This document shows, piece by piece, positions 10,901-22,632 of a stretch of 45,288 bases of DNA. The position numbers and the translations under genes were made by a program. Below the pieces are notes generated by a model. It ran no database searches. It saw nothing but the letters and a program-made list of their open reading frames with translations, and was not told where the DNA came from. The DNA is from Zygnema circumcarinatum (lineage: Eukaryota > Streptophyta > Zygnematophyceae > Zygnematales > Zygnemataceae). Location: the NCBI GenBank assembly GCA_037447605.1, contig CM074810.1, forward strand, positions 213,776 through 259,063. Reading direction: 5' to 3'. The first letter of the stretch is position 1; the number at the start of each line of letters is the position of its first letter.

Positions 10901-13900
10901 TCTTCCTCTGCCAGCTGATGGTCCATTGCCGCCGGTTGTCGCAGATACGATTCAATCGATGTTGAAGGTGTTTGAAGTGGAGACGGAGATCACTCCCTCC
11001 CTGAGAGAGATCACCTCTCTCTTGAATGACCCGCGAAGGAGAGAGGCAGCCGCAGAGGAGGGAGAGGTCCTCCCTCAAAGCAACTCCAAATTTTCGGAAC
11101 CGGCAGAGCAGTTTGCAGCAGGGGGAGGAGATTGGAGAGAGGAGGGAGATGACCTCTATGATGATGGTGGAGAGGTTGATGACTTTAACGATTTTTGTGG
11201 CCCAAATGACGATGTTGATAGTGGCTTTATGGGAGGAAGGGAGGGAAAAGGAGCACCTGGAGGAGATACTGAATGGGGTAATGATGAGAGGCAGAGAGAG
11301 AGACAGGCTGATGAGGTGTGTGTGTGTGCTGAACCCTAAATGACCTTCAACCCTGAAAGTAGGGACCTTTAACTTACAAATCACTCAATCGGATTTCAGT
11401 TACTCATCATCAGTTGAATTCCACTTCCTGTTTACATTTGAAGTCAAACCTCTCAAAGATCCATGAACATATCAGCATTGAACTTGAACATAGAACCTTT
11501 TGGGTAGTCCTCTCTCTCTCTCTCTCTCTCTCCTCCCCAAATCCCTCACCTGCTAAACCCTACCCCTCTTTCTTTTGCAACTCTCTTACCATATGGCATG
11601 TATGTATGCATGTAGGAGTCGATGATGGATGGAGAAGTTGGAAATGTGAATTCCGCATCAGAGGTTCATAGAAATGCAGCGCAGTGGTTGGCTGCCGGAG
11701 CTGACGTGGAGGCTGATTTTGGGACCTTTGGGAGCTCCCTACATTGGCGATATCGGCGGCCCAAAGGTGCGTTCACATTACGGCATAAAGTGTATGTATG
11801 CATATATATGTATAACAGCATTTCTAGATAGTTTTCCGCTCTTAGCTTCTTTCGTTTGTGCTTAGGTCCTTTGCGACCAGTTCCTCGTGGTTCCCCATGA
11901 TGCTGCTTTTGTCCATGTACATTTGATGGCATCATCGCCATCGTGAGTTCAATGCCATTCTCCCCTCGCATTTCTATGCAATGAATAACAATATTTTTAA
12001 CATACATACTAAGATTCAGGATTAGGGTTTCTGCAGATTCCTCCTCTGTACCGTCGACAACGGCAAGTGAGTCGGTTTCAGAAAAACCGAAGAAAAAAAA
12101 AAGGGAGCCGGAGTGGATCGACTTTTTCAATGCAGCCGATGTGGATCCGACAGCTGCTCCGGGAACTGCAAAACAGATCAACCTTCCGAAAGCGGCGAGA
12201 TCAACTTTCGCTGATACTCTTCTTCCAAAGTACCGAATCTATGATCCCTCTGATCTTGATAGATTGTTTTTGCGACCCTCATTGGGACTGGTGAGATTGG
12301 CTATACTCTAACCTTTGTACTAAACTCAAAGTATAGGGGGAGAATTTCATTGAAATTGAAATTTAGTATAGTGAAGGATAATACTTTACTTTAACCAACC
12401 ATTGACTTTAGCAAGGTTCACTCCAAGCCCCACTGCTAAAGGAGCAGGAAATCAAATAACATTAGTACATGTGATAACCGTTAAAGGAATCATCAACGTA
12501 AAAAATAATTTACTGCATTTTTCTTGCATCCAGTAGGATTCAAGCTATGAATTCGGATATGGGCGCAGTGGGATAAAGAGTTGAAGAAGGCGAGAACGCA
12601 GGGGACGGCAGCTTCTCCGAAATTCAGTGGGGCTGAATTCGGAGCATGTGAAGGGGGGTGGGAGGAGGGAGAGGAGGACAATGAGTGGGGAGGAGGAGAT
12701 GTTGGAGGAGACTTCTCTCCACAAAGAGAGTCCAATCTTGATGGGGACGAAGGTCTTGTGGCAGCACCTCCAAAGGTCTCCCCCTCTCTCTCTTTCCCTC
12801 CCCCTTCCTCTACCTCCCCCTCTCTCTCCCTCTCTCTCTCTTCCTCTCTCTCTCGCTCTCCTCTCTCTTCCCTTCCTCTCTCTCTCTCTCTCTCTGTTTC
12901 TCTCTTCCTCTCTCTTTCTCTCTCTCTCTCTACCTCTCTTCGCTCTCTTTACGCTCGTCCTATCCTTCCCTTTCTTATTTTTCTATCTTCACTTTCCGGC
13001 ATGTAAGTGGTACTTTCAATTTGGGGGGTGGATTGAAAAACAGGGATGCAAGCCGACTGCCTTAAAAAACAGTGTAGGGAAGTTCTATCTGCTAATGATA
13101 ACCCCATTTTGCAGGTTGAGAAAATCTCTGTGAACTACGCAAAATCTTCCAAGCAAGTGGATGTCCGAGTGCTCAAAGAAACCCTCTGGGATCAACTTCA
13201 GAGCATACCCAACACCTCAGTTAAACCCTTGAAGGAGGTCGGTATCTCCAAAACCCTAAAACCCTGCAAACCCTACAAACCCTATAGGATCTAACAGCTC
13301 ATCTGGATGAAGCAAATCCCTTACAAACAGAACTCCAATCAATAATCTCACGATGATGTTGCATTGACCATATATGTGCATCATGTCATAGCATTTACAT
13401 CACCGTTGGTGGTTTTTGGGCCCATTTTGTCGATTTTTGCCGCACACTACATCACTAGCAGTCGCATTTACATCACCTCCCATCACCTCGCATCAAATCA
13501 TTCAAACCATTGAGGCATTTCTCAGCCTGAATCTACCAGGGTTTGCAACTTTTTGGTGTCATCGATTCTTTTCAAATTTTCGGTCTTTTGAGAGTCTGGA
13601 GGGTTTTAAGGGCTTTTAGGACTTTTCAGACTCTTCAAGTTTTTCGAGTTTTTAGCTTTTAGAAGCTTCAAAAACCTTCGTACCCTCCCCGTAGACTCCC
13701 AACATTTGGCAGTTTCTTACCTTCCTCCAAACCTGCAAATCCAAACCTGCTGTCGCAGGATGAGGTCGAGTCAGAGAGAGAGACAGAGACTGGTGACTCT
13801 CCCTCAATGGAGGGAGAGGGAGTCTCCTTCAAAGAGCTCATCCGTACTCTCCCTTCCGACTGCCGGGCGGCCTCCTCCTTGAGCGACATTTCGGTGCACC

Positions 13901-14007
13901 TTTGCTTCATCTGCGTGCTCCATCTCGCCAACGAGCAAGGTCTCGAGCTCGAGGGCAACGCCGCCATGGACGAACTGCGCCTCCTGCAAGTTTCCGGAGG
14001 GAGCTAG
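7901..14007 (+). CDS. CAPH: Condensin complex subunit CAP-H (Barren kleisin)
   Basis: Twelve exons join in frame to 739 aa, close to the human protein: 7901-8167, 8425-8526, 8822-8942, 9654-9730, 9993-10050, 10196-10405, 10915-11315, 11616-11766, 12037-12290, 12569-12775, 13115-13237, 13759-14007. CAP-H is the kleisin that bridges the SMC2 and SMC4 heads and recruits the HEAT subunits. Barren landmarks run in order: [16 protein letters not shown] with [34 protein letters not shown] and [19 protein letters not shown]; a short acidic central part; [45 protein letters not shown]; and the C-terminal winged-helix stretch [19 protein letters not shown]. An alternative acceptor for exon 7 at 10945 also keeps frame. 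GA repeats inside exons 1 and 6 encode Gly/Arg/Glu runs. Confidence 0.95.
8988..9640. repeat. CCCTCT/CTTCTC repeat array with an internal duplication in CAP-H intron 3
   Basis: Intron 3 (8943-9653) is almost entirely CCCTCT-type repeat on the sense strand. A block beginning near 9028 and ending with the exon-4 acceptor module recurs from about 9275 to 9662, with extra hexamer expansion in the second copy. Ser-Pro repeat ORFs across this stretch are not coding. Confidence 0.95.
9215..9262 (+). repeat. Duplicate (decoy) copy of the CAP-H exon-4 splice acceptor
   Basis: The sequence around TGTTGATCCATATGATGCAG plus the first ten or so exon bases appears twice, here and at about 9617-9664 where exon 4 begins. 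The copies differ by C/T changes. Using this upstream copy would read [13 protein letters not shown] and then reach a TGA in the repeat near 9313, so only the downstream copy gives a functional protein. Confidence 0.85.
10553..10890. repeat. (GGGA)n tract in CAP-H intron 6
   Basis: About 340 bp of GGGAGGGAGG-type repeat on the sense strand. It is followed at once by the pyrimidine tract and acceptor CTTCCTCTGCCAG before exon 7. A G-rich sense intron is unusual in this window and could form G-quadruplexes in the RNA. Confidence 0.95.
11866..11968 (-). repeat. Dispersed ~100-bp element, copy 1, in CAP-H intron 8
   Basis: On the minus strand this reads ATGGGGAACCACGAGGAACT, preceded by a GGCATTG...ATGGCGATG block and followed by CGCAAAGGACCTAAG. 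The same order of words occurs twice near 39690-40050. It lies wholly inside intron 8 (11767-12036). Confidence 0.6.
12780..12955. repeat. CT-rich tract in CAP-H intron 10
   Basis: Begins directly at the 5' splice site (donor 12776, GTCTCCCCCTCTC) and continues as irregular (CT)n for about 175 bp. Confidence 0.9.
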
Positions 14008-14014
14008 GGCTGAA

Positions 14015-14310
14015 TTCCCGGAACGCTGAACCCTGATTTGGCGAAATCCCGAACCCTGAACTGGCAGAAACCTTTGCTCTGAAACTGGCTGAACCCTTGA
14101 ACCGTGGACTGGCAGAAAGCTGAGCTTGTAGAAACCCTGAATCTGAACTTGCGAGTCCTGAACCTTGACTTGGCGGAACCCTGAACCCTGAGCTGGCTGA
14201 AACCCTGATCGCTAAGCTAGCGGAACTTCTGAAGCTTTCAACCCTTGATCCTAAACCCTGACCTGGAACACTCGTGAATCCTGAACTGGCTGAGTCGGGC
14301 TGACCCTTAG
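14015..14310. repeat. Degenerate GAACCCTGAACTGGC repeats downstream of CAP-H
   Basis: From just after the CAP-H stop, units resembling CTGAACCTGGCAGAAACC recur every 20-30 bp with many changes (for example near 14050, 14075, 14105, 14165, 14195 and 14280). They look like a decayed minisatellite mixing a telomere-like AACCCTGAA word with CTGGC(A/T)GAA, and lie where the 3' UTR is expected. Confidence 0.7.
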
Positions 14311-14522
14311 GGGAGGGGTTCAGCCGCGATCGCCTCCTTGTTGCTTGCTTTCATCGCAGGGACGACTGCTGATAAGTTAACCCGTTAGCTGGGGTATTGG
14401 TAGGACTATGAATGATTAAGTAGGAAAAGCTTCCTTTTTAGGAAAAGGTACTCTCTCTCATTCTCTCCCTCCCTCTCTCGCTGTCTCTCTTTCTCTCTTC
14501 TAGAAAGTCTCTCTTTACTCTT

Positions 14523-14801
14523 GTGCACTCGCAACCATTGGAAAAGGCAAGGGGGGATGTGGCTATTGGAAAAGAGACTTCAGTTTTTGTTTGTATACAA
14601 TACGTTGCGTGTGACAGCACGCTGGTAGAGAAACCAAGCCTTCTCACTTCTGGTTGGTTATGTTCTCTGTTCGAATTGTGGATCAAGGTGGCGAAGGCAT
14701 TTTCGAGTACTGAGTGCCTTGTGTTTGACTGTTATAGTCTCCCCGAAATTCCATCTTTTGAAGAGCTGGAGTCAGAATGGCCTTACTGTACATACTATTG
14801 A
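14523..14801 (+). CDS. Hypothetical small ORF, 92 aa
   Basis: An ORF with mixed, non-repetitive composition: a hydrophobic/Cys-containing middle (TSVFVCIQYVACDSTLV, SGWLCSLFELWIKVAKAF) and an acidic, aromatic end (PSFEELESEWPYCTYY). I do not recognise it. A CT-rich run ending in CTTCTAG at about 14503 could be a splice acceptor, which would make this the last exon of a gene or an alternative CAP-H tail, but no partner exon is apparent. It may be spurious. Confidence 0.25.
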   Translation: MHSQPLEKARGDVAIGKETSVFVCIQYVACDSTLVEKPSLLTSGWLCSLFELWIKVAKAFSSTECLVFDCYSLPEIPSFEELESEWPYCTYY

Positions 14802-15605
14802 ATTCAAGAACCCTAAAACCCTAATAACCCTTTAGTCCCGTGAACACCCTTAAAGACAACTGAAATCATGCGACCCAAGCTATGTCACGAAAACAGTGCA
14901 CAGTCTCCATGGGAATAAAGAGTAACCGCGAAAAGAAAAGAAAAGAAATGTATTTTCCTCGAAGTTAAATGTCGTTTTTTGACAGTTTTTGTCAACTTTT
15001 TTTTTCAAGTTTGGAGCTCCTATTACCTCCGAGTCATTGCCAGAATCAAACGGAAGAACAAAGTCCCTAGGGTTCAGCTCGTGATCCCTTCGGCGCCTAT
15101 ACTCAAAGAACCAACAAGCGAGCATCCTTACGAACAAAACCCAAGACGAGGGTTCGGGGCCTTTAGTGTTACAGTCCATCGCCCAAATATGCCAATTCCG
15201 TCCTAGTGCAGCCCACAACCCATACATACACATCCAATGCTCAACATGGCATTGAACATTGACCATCAGTGGTCACCCGGCCTTTTACCAACCCTAAAAA
15301 GCCTAAAAGCCCTAAGGACCTAAAGATGTATAGCGGTTTGCTGCAGAATCAACACACAGCTCTGCGTAGAACTGAATACCTAACCAATATTTTATCCCCT
15401 GAACACAAGCAATACCCAGCAGGCAAATAAGTGTACGGTTCTATATTACATGTCGGCAGCCAAAGGGGAGAAGGAAGGGAGAGTGGGACGGGAAGGAGGG
15501 AAGGAGGGAAGGAGGAAAGGGACAGAAGAGGGCGGTAGCGAGGTAAGGAAGGAGGGAGGGAGGGAGGGAGGGAAATGACTTTCTCTCTTGGTACCCAAAA
15601 AGACT
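14802..15605. other. Convergent intergenic region
   Basis: Between the + strand genes and the minus-strand gene ending at 15606. It holds scattered AACCCTAA words (14810-14830, 15290-15315) and a GGGAAGGA/GGGA tract at about 15468-15572 near the 3' end of the minus-strand gene. No convincing coding sequence. Confidence 0.6.
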
Positions 15606-18600
15606 TCAGTACTGATGCGGCTCGAGTATGCCAGAAACCTTCATTTTGTCAATTGAAGACGTGTCCCTCCCATGGCCTCTCTCACTACCCCCATCCAGAG
15701 AGGCCGTCTCACTCTCCTTTGCCACTGTGGAGCTCCTGCTAGAGCTCGGGAGATGCACTACGGGAGAGCGAAGGGAGGAGTTTCTCAAAGGAGGGCCGAA
15801 TTGAAGAAAGTCCCTTCCTCCATTTTCCAGTTCTGTTAGAAGGGAGGTACTACTCCCTTCAGGGGGACCCCACAGCCCCTGACGGAGGCCAGGGGGCACG
15901 AAAACGGGAGGAAGGGAGGGAGGGGGGGCGGAGGGAAGGGAGGTGGTCCTGCCTGCAAAGTTAACTGAGGGAGGGTTGAAAGACATGGGGGGAGGGGTCC
16001 CTCCAGGAGAAGGATGGTAGTCCCTTAAAGCTTCAGCATTCGGCTTTGTACCTGAAAAGGGTCCGAAACCACTGGAGGAATGTACTGAAGCCATGGGAGA
16101 GGTCACGAAGTAACCATGGAGGTTATTCCTGTCCTTACTTCTTCGGGAAGGTCCTTCTCCTCCCGATGAAACTGTTCCAGAAGCTTCCGAACCTTTTCCG
16201 AATCCTCCATCGCTTCCTAGAGAGGCACTGCCATATCGAAAATTTTTTTCTTCCCCAACACTCCCTCTCCCTATAATGGACGGGCCCCTAGGCTCTCCTC
16301 CACCTCCTCCTCGTGATAATTCATGCGGAATCCGTGTATGGCCATGTGCTCCAAACTGTGAAGCTCCTCCCTCACCAATAAGTTCAGTAGATTCTCTTCC
16401 TGTTTGAGGAGCATCCTTTACATCCAAAACAGAACTAATCTCCGACTTAACTGAATGAATAGCGTGAAGCACATCCGACATTCTGCTATTTCGAACGGCA
16501 GGCTCTCTCACTACCACCTCCCGGGGGGAGCCCCACACAGAGCCTGCTATACTATCCAACACTCCCAACCTCCCACTCCCTCCTCTCCTATCCCCACTTG
16601 GCATTCCTTGACTTCCTGACCCAGGATTGCTGCTAGAGGAGGATGGCTCTTTCAGGTGCGGAGGCCTTTGAGGAATGCTGAGAGGAGTCAATTGCCCACC
16701 TCTCCCTCCTCCCGCGTTTCTCCCACTACCCTGCAGTCCTCTCTCTACATTCCTTTGCCTAGAAGGAGCACTGTAAAACTGAGCAGCCGACTGTCTATGA
16801 AATCCTACGTCCTCTCCTGATCCTGAAATTTCTGTAGTTTGGGGATGAAGAGTCTGACTGCTATAACTGCCCCCTTCATTAATCGGATCTGCTGGAGGTC
16901 CTGCAGCTGTTCCTCTCCCACTTCCTCTCTCTCCTTCACCTCTCACTTGAATCAACCCTCCCGCTGCATTTGACGACCTCCTACTTTCCCATCCCATTAC
17001 CCCTCCCTCTGAAGTTTTTGAAACTTCAGCCACAGCTTCAGAGCCCCTCGATTGATACAAATCTCCTTCTCCGTCACTTGGTTGAACGGAAGCTGGTTGG
17101 GGTCTTTGGGCTATCGACCCTCCTCCTTTACTAATTCCTTCATTAAGCTCACCCCTAATTTCGAGATGCTCCTGCTCGCCGTTTAATGATGGGTGGTTTC
17201 TCCGTATCAAATGCTCAGAAGATCCTCCATTTCCATTCAAATTCCTATAACCATTATCTGCTTGCAGGGCCAAATTATCTTCTACTATAGCAGCAGTTAC
17301 AACATCTTCTGAATCCACTTCTAAGACGTATGAATTTTCCTGATATACCTCTGTCTCTTCCATTGCTGGAGGCTGCTTAGTATGCAGAGGAGGCCCACTA
17401 GCCATAAAGTTTCGATAATGGTCAACCAAGTCCGTTGCCGATGGTTCGACCCACGTTCTACGAGAAGGCCCTGCAGGAGGTCTGTTTCCCACCCTCTTAT
17501 TTTCTTCAAACTGAGAGCTAACCTCTCCTCCTCTGCTTACATTTTCAAGGGCCAAAGGAGGGCCCATACTGCTTGAAATGCTTGAAGATTTGGATGAACT
17601 TCCAGAAAGTTTAGAATTTGGAATTTCCGGTCTTAAAGTGCCTCGTTTTCCATCGCCTTGAATGCCGGAAAGTAGAGCAGGAGCTGTTGTGCTTCTCTCT
17701 ATACCCTTGGGATTCTCGTCAGCCGTTTTTTCATCTCGATTAAATGATCGAAGCTGCTCTACCAGGTCTGTGGCTGAAGGCTCAACATATACTTTGTAAT
17801 TGGGGGGCCTTCTTGAGCCATTAATCCTCTGCTGAAAAGGCATCGCCTCACTTCCCGTACTACTATGAGCTCTCGGCCTTCCTGACTGCACTTCTCCTAG
17901 TGGTTCTCCCTCATTTTTCGTCTCTCCCTCCCTCGAGCTCTCTCCTGGATGATCTGATGGAGACTCAGAATACCCTTGAAAATCAGCCCTTCTGCTACTA
18001 TGCATCATCTGCTCCAAAACTTCAGCACTATCTATTCCAACATGGGGCTCTCCCATGACCTCATTTGCTCTCTCCTCCTCCGCATCCTTCCCTTCTTCCT
18101 GAACTGTTTTAATCTCCTCATGTACAGTACTATTGCTACCAAACTTAATTACCCGGGCTTCTGGAATGTTATCTAGTTCCCATCTATCGTCCCCTGTACT
18201 ACCACTCTTTCCGGGAGCAGATTCTGCTCTTGGTAGATTACTCCGTTTTTCCACCTCTTGAACTCCATCTCCAAAATGTGATGCTAAATCCATACTCTCT
18301 TTAATTTTTGAATCCCCTTCTCCACTACTATGGCCATTGCTGAGACTCCATTTGAAACCACCCTCTCCCACTCCATTCGAGACCATATTGCTACTCTTGA
18401 ATCCCTCCATTTCAGCAAAAAATGGAGGTTCTGACGTTTGTTCAAAGGAAAAGCTGGGAATCCCATCAGCAGTAGATTCATTTTCTGCCCCGGATTCAGC
18501 ATGAACTTCTAAGGGAAAGGTAGGCTCACTGAGAATTTCAGTCACACGGAATTGGGGTCCATTAGTATCCTGCATAGAAAATAAAATAAAAAAGAAAATC

Positions 18601-21600
18601 ATCGTTTACGCTTCAGCATCATATGGGCAAAAAATTCTACTGCAAAAGTAACAAGAGTAGGGCAAAATGAGAAGATTTGAACTGCTTTATCTACAGTGAG
18701 CAGAGAAGTTCAAAGCTTAAAATGGATTATGAATAGAAAAATTACCTGTAATCGCCTTACAAGGTGTGACATCCAGGCCATTATCTCCATCATCACCTGC
18801 TCCTCTTGCCCTCTAACTTCTGCCAATCCTCCCATCTCCTCTCCCATCTGTCTCCACATGGCACTTAATCGTCTCTCAAACATCGCTCTGCCAAATACAT
18901 GCAAAAAGGTTTAAAACGTAAATATGTAAACATGGGAACAATGACAAAAGAAGGGACTGACGAATAAGAATGAACCTGAAAAGGACTTCTGGTCACGTTT
19001 TCAAAAATGTTGAGACAAAAAGCAACTTCATAAGCTCACTCATGTGAAAACTACTAAAATTAGTCAGTCACAAAATGCAGTATTGTGAAGCTCGTTTCAC
19101 AAGGAGGCCATGCTTGCTCCCCCTTTCAGAACAAGCAGTTCACAGCAACGAAGAGAGATAGAATACTTTGAACTTAGTGAAGTCAAAGAAACATGATTTT
19201 CTCTCTCATTGTTAATCCATTCTTCTTAGACAATCACAAAATCGAAAATGAAGGGCCAAACACTTCACTTCTCTCAACTCTCTCGCCTCACTCTCTCTAC
19301 TCTTACCTCGTATCTCGCTTCTCCACAAGTAGACTTAGGACTTCATCCCAAGCAGCCGTTGGACCCTCCACAGTCTCTGCAGATGCAGCTGCTCCACTCA
19401 CAAGCTCCATCCCTTCAACTCTATTTCTAAGTCCTTTCAATCCTCCCTCTTCAAGCCAATCAAGGACCCCACCATTCCTTCTCAAATTCCCTTCTTCTGA
19501 GCCCTTTGCTTTGGGAGTAGTAACACTAGAAGCTGTGGTAGAGCTCTCTCTCTCTCTCACTGACTCCTTAGTCGCTTCCTCCAATTTTCCCAACTTCATA
19601 CTCAGATTCCTCCATTGTTCAGATTGGTCCGAATTCCTTTCTCCCACTGGTGGTGGTAGCTCCGAAACTGAGTTCTGTGGTCTATGTTGAGATGAGAAGG
19701 AAGAAAGATTGCTCAGTCGAGCAGCTGTTTCTGCTAATCCGGCTTCAGCCTCTTTCCGACGTAAAGATTCAATTTGAAGCCGGCGTTCCAAATCTGCAAT
19801 CTGATAAATTGGAAACAGCTACAAATTTCTATAAGCACAAAACTTTATCTTCACAAAAACAGCAGTTTTTTATATCACAGGAATCCGAAGAAAAAAGAGC
19901 AAGGTTTGCAGGTTTTAAAAGTTAGCAAAAAGCAACAGTCAAAGGTCCAAGTCGTTAAGGGTCTTTCAAACTTCCATCCTCAGTCATATAGTTATACAAT
20001 GAGTCCTCCTTTTCTTTCATTATAGCCATGCAAATCATTTATCTCGGCTGTCCTTTTCCAAGACATTTCTATTTCCTTCGGTCGAAAAAAGCATTAAATG
20101 ACTGCAGATTACCAGAAGGAAAATCACTAAAACGTCTTTTGTTAGCTACAGTGCTGCAGCCCTTGGGATTTTTTTGAAAGCTAACAGTCCTCTTTCCATA
20201 TCCCCCTCCCTTTCCTCCCTCTCTTCCCTCGCTCTCCCTCCCCCTACTCTCTCTTTGTCACTCTCACCCCCCCGGGCCAGCCTCTCCCACTCCGGCTCAC
20301 CTTCCTCTCCAGCACTTTGGCTCGATCTTTGGCCAATGCACACTCCTCCCGCTCTGCTTTGAGGCACTCTTGGAGATAAAGCACGCTTTTTTGTTCCCGA
20401 GATTTCTCATCTCTGCAAAAGAAAACATCACCATATGCTTCAGAAGAATGATTCTGAAGACTTAAGGACAAGTTAAAAAACAACAAACAGGCGTCTGCCT
20501 TGCAATACATGATTAATTTTCCAACAAATTAAACCACCAATGCTGCTTACTCACCCAAATAGGTCGACTTCCTTCACTTTATCGGTTGAAGTATAGTAAG
20601 GAAGAAGAGTCTGTTCAGTATTGTCCTGCATTGTGCGGTTTGCTACTCCTACCATGTCATCTTTTAAGCGTTCTGCCATAGAGACAAAATTCTGAAGACG
20701 GGGAGAGCTGTACGGAGATTCCGAGTCATATATCCTCTCCTCAAAGTTAGAATACTTGTCTTCCTCTCCTTCACTCCCGTTTGTCAAAGCGAGAGGAAAT
20801 CGCCGCCCGTTCGGATACGTCAACCGGAGGATGTCTTCTGAAAAGCCCCCGCTTGTCTGAATAGGAAAAGAAACCACGAAAACAACCCCTCAATCACATA
20901 TACCCATCAAAAAATTCCACTGAATGATGTCCTCTAGGGATTGCACTCATGCACATGCATGAATGCCACAACATGCGCGCATGTTATCTCATTCTTGGAT
21001 TATAAGAAATGCCACAGAATTTGATTATATATGAGCTACATACAGTACATTGAAAACCCATGACTTACCTTGTATTGCGTGCTAGCAGATCGACCATATA
21101 ACACAATGCTCTGATCGGGGTCCCACTCTAACTCATTTTCATCGATTACCTGCCAAGCAACATAAACGATCAACTCATTCCTAACATGAGCAAAAAATAA
21201 AGTTGCTAGTATTTACTGCAGCTTCGCCCAGTTCCAGATTCCGACCACGATATGGTGAAGCGGTCCGAGGCAAGCAAGGAGGGAAAAAAGGTAGAAAGAG
21301 TGACATAATGAGTTTTTACAACTAAAAATTGACGAAATGAATACTCAAATGCAAAAGTAAGCGCATACAAGCAACGCAAAATCTTCAGAAGGGATATTTT
21401 CCAGCCTCGTTCTCCAGTCTCCAGGCCACGAGTTCAACAACACATCATCTGCCAAAGTCTCTGCAATGCATTAAAAAAACTCAGCTCAATCAAGCAATCA
21501 TATGTTATACATTCAGATATTTATAGTTTGATGCTTTCAAAGCGATCTGTAGTATCAGACATCGCATAGGATCCATATTCCAATACGAGTACATAGAATG

Positions 21601-22009
21601 AGCATAAAAGGAGCGTGGGCAAAGAATTACATGATTTTTTACCCTTTCCACATTACTTGAACAGAACACGAAATTGAAATTGGACGGTAGATCAGCTTTG
21701 CGATGCTTACAGAAGTAAACAAAAGAAATGGATGAATAAGAAAAATGCACGTACAACTCGGCAAGACTTCAAAAATATTAAATGCAGAGTAGAAAAAGGT
21801 GTACATTCTTGAACTACATTGGCATTGACATCCTTATGAACACAAAAGAACAAGTACAATCACAACGTATAATCAGTGAAGTCACGAGTAGCCAAACAAC
21901 TCAATAGTAAAACACAGTGACATGAAGCATCTTACAATAACAGACCTGCATGGCTGACTAGATTCCAATTCCCCTGAGTTGCGAGCCCATTGTGAGAGAG
22001 CAGACTCAT
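15606..22009 (-). CDS. Unrecognised 1416-aa coiled-coil and disordered protein
   Basis: Eight minus-strand exons join in frame: 21946-22009, 21369-21460, 21069-21149, 20555-20856, 20301-20412, 19307-19800, 18746-18887 and 15606-18569. The start MSLLSHNGLATQGNWNLVSH is the first ATG before a good GT donor. Residues 22-80 are a compact conserved-looking region (SWPGDWRTRLENI, ENELEWDPDQSIVLYGRSAS). Residues about 180-260 are strongly helical and charged (LYLQECLKAEREECALAKDR, IADLERRLQIESLRRKEAEA), a likely coiled coil. Exon 7 encodes another helix (MFERRLSAMWRQMGEEMG). The last exon is a 987-aa Ser/Gly/Pro-rich tail, probably disordered, with a motif present twice: VEPSATDLVEQLRSF (about residue 688) and VEPSATDLVDHYRNF (about 801). 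The design resembles a cytoskeletal or centrosomal scaffold, but I cannot name a family. Confidence 0.8.
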
Positions 22010-22111
22010 TTTGAGAGAGACAGCTTTCATTCAAGAAAGGCGACTATCGAAACAAAGAAAAAGGACACTGCAGACCAAAACACAAACCCTAAAATCGACG
22101 CCAGAAACTCT

Positions 22112-22400
22112 TCTTTCTTCGCCCTCTCCCTCCCCCTCCCTCTCCTTCTCCTCCTCCCTCTACATCTCGCTCTTTCCCTGTCACCGTCCTTGTCCCTCTC
22201 TCTGTCTCCGTCACCCTCTCGCTCGCCCTTTTCTCTCCGTATCACTCTACTTGTCTCAACTCCCCCATTCCCTCGCCCTCTCCCGCTCCCTCTACATCTC
22301 CCCCTACCTCTCCCTCTTCCTTTCCTTCTCCCTCTCCTTCTCCCTCTCCCTCTCCCTCTGCCTCTCCCTCTCCCTCTCCCACTCACTCTCCCTCCACCTC
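22112..22400. repeat. CT-rich tract upstream of the 1416-aa gene
   Basis: Irregular CCCTCTC sequence about 100-390 bp before the minus-strand ATG at 22009, so purine-rich on the sense strand. A telo-box, ACAAACCCTAAAATC at 22081-22095, lies between it and the start. Confidence 0.85.
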
Positions 22401-22527
22401 CCTGCAGGACGACTTCCAGCGCGCCACGTGGCAGTAAGGAGCCGTACCTTGGCGCCTCCTCCTCCAGGTCCCTCCTCCCCTCCCCTCCCCCGCCCTCGCC
22501 CGCCCGCCTGAAAGCGACGTCTCACGC

Positions 22528-22632
22528 TTCCAAAACCCTAAAACGTCCAAAACCCTAAAATGTCCAAAACCCTAAAAAGTCCAAAAACCTAAAATGACCA
22601 AAACCCTAAAATGTCCAAAACCCTAAACGTCA
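22528..22632. repeat. AAAACCCTAAAATGTCC tandem repeats
   Basis: Six or so units of about 17 bp, CCAAAACCCTAAAA(T/C/A)GT, combine a telomere-like word with TGTCC. They lie in the 1.7-kb shared upstream region between the divergent genes starting at 22009 (-) and 23705 (+). Confidence 0.85.

Noticed and set aside
10440-11339. 299-aa + strand ORF taken as one exon
   Set aside because: Its first half is the GGGA repeat of CAP-H intron 6. Only 10915-11315 is coding, shown by the phase-correct acceptor and donor.
11666-12181. 171-aa minus-strand ORF
   Set aside because: Antisense to CAP-H exons 8 and 9 and the dispersed element in intron 8; the + strand exons have clear family motifs.
14880-15266. 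128-aa minus-strand ORF with Trp/Cys-rich sequence
   Set aside because: Composition is atypical, no start or splice support, and no recognisable domain.
21210-21300. Possible extra exon of the 1416-aa gene
   Set aside because: A short open stretch exists on the minus strand but lacks a GT donor at the right place, and the flanking exons already join in phase.
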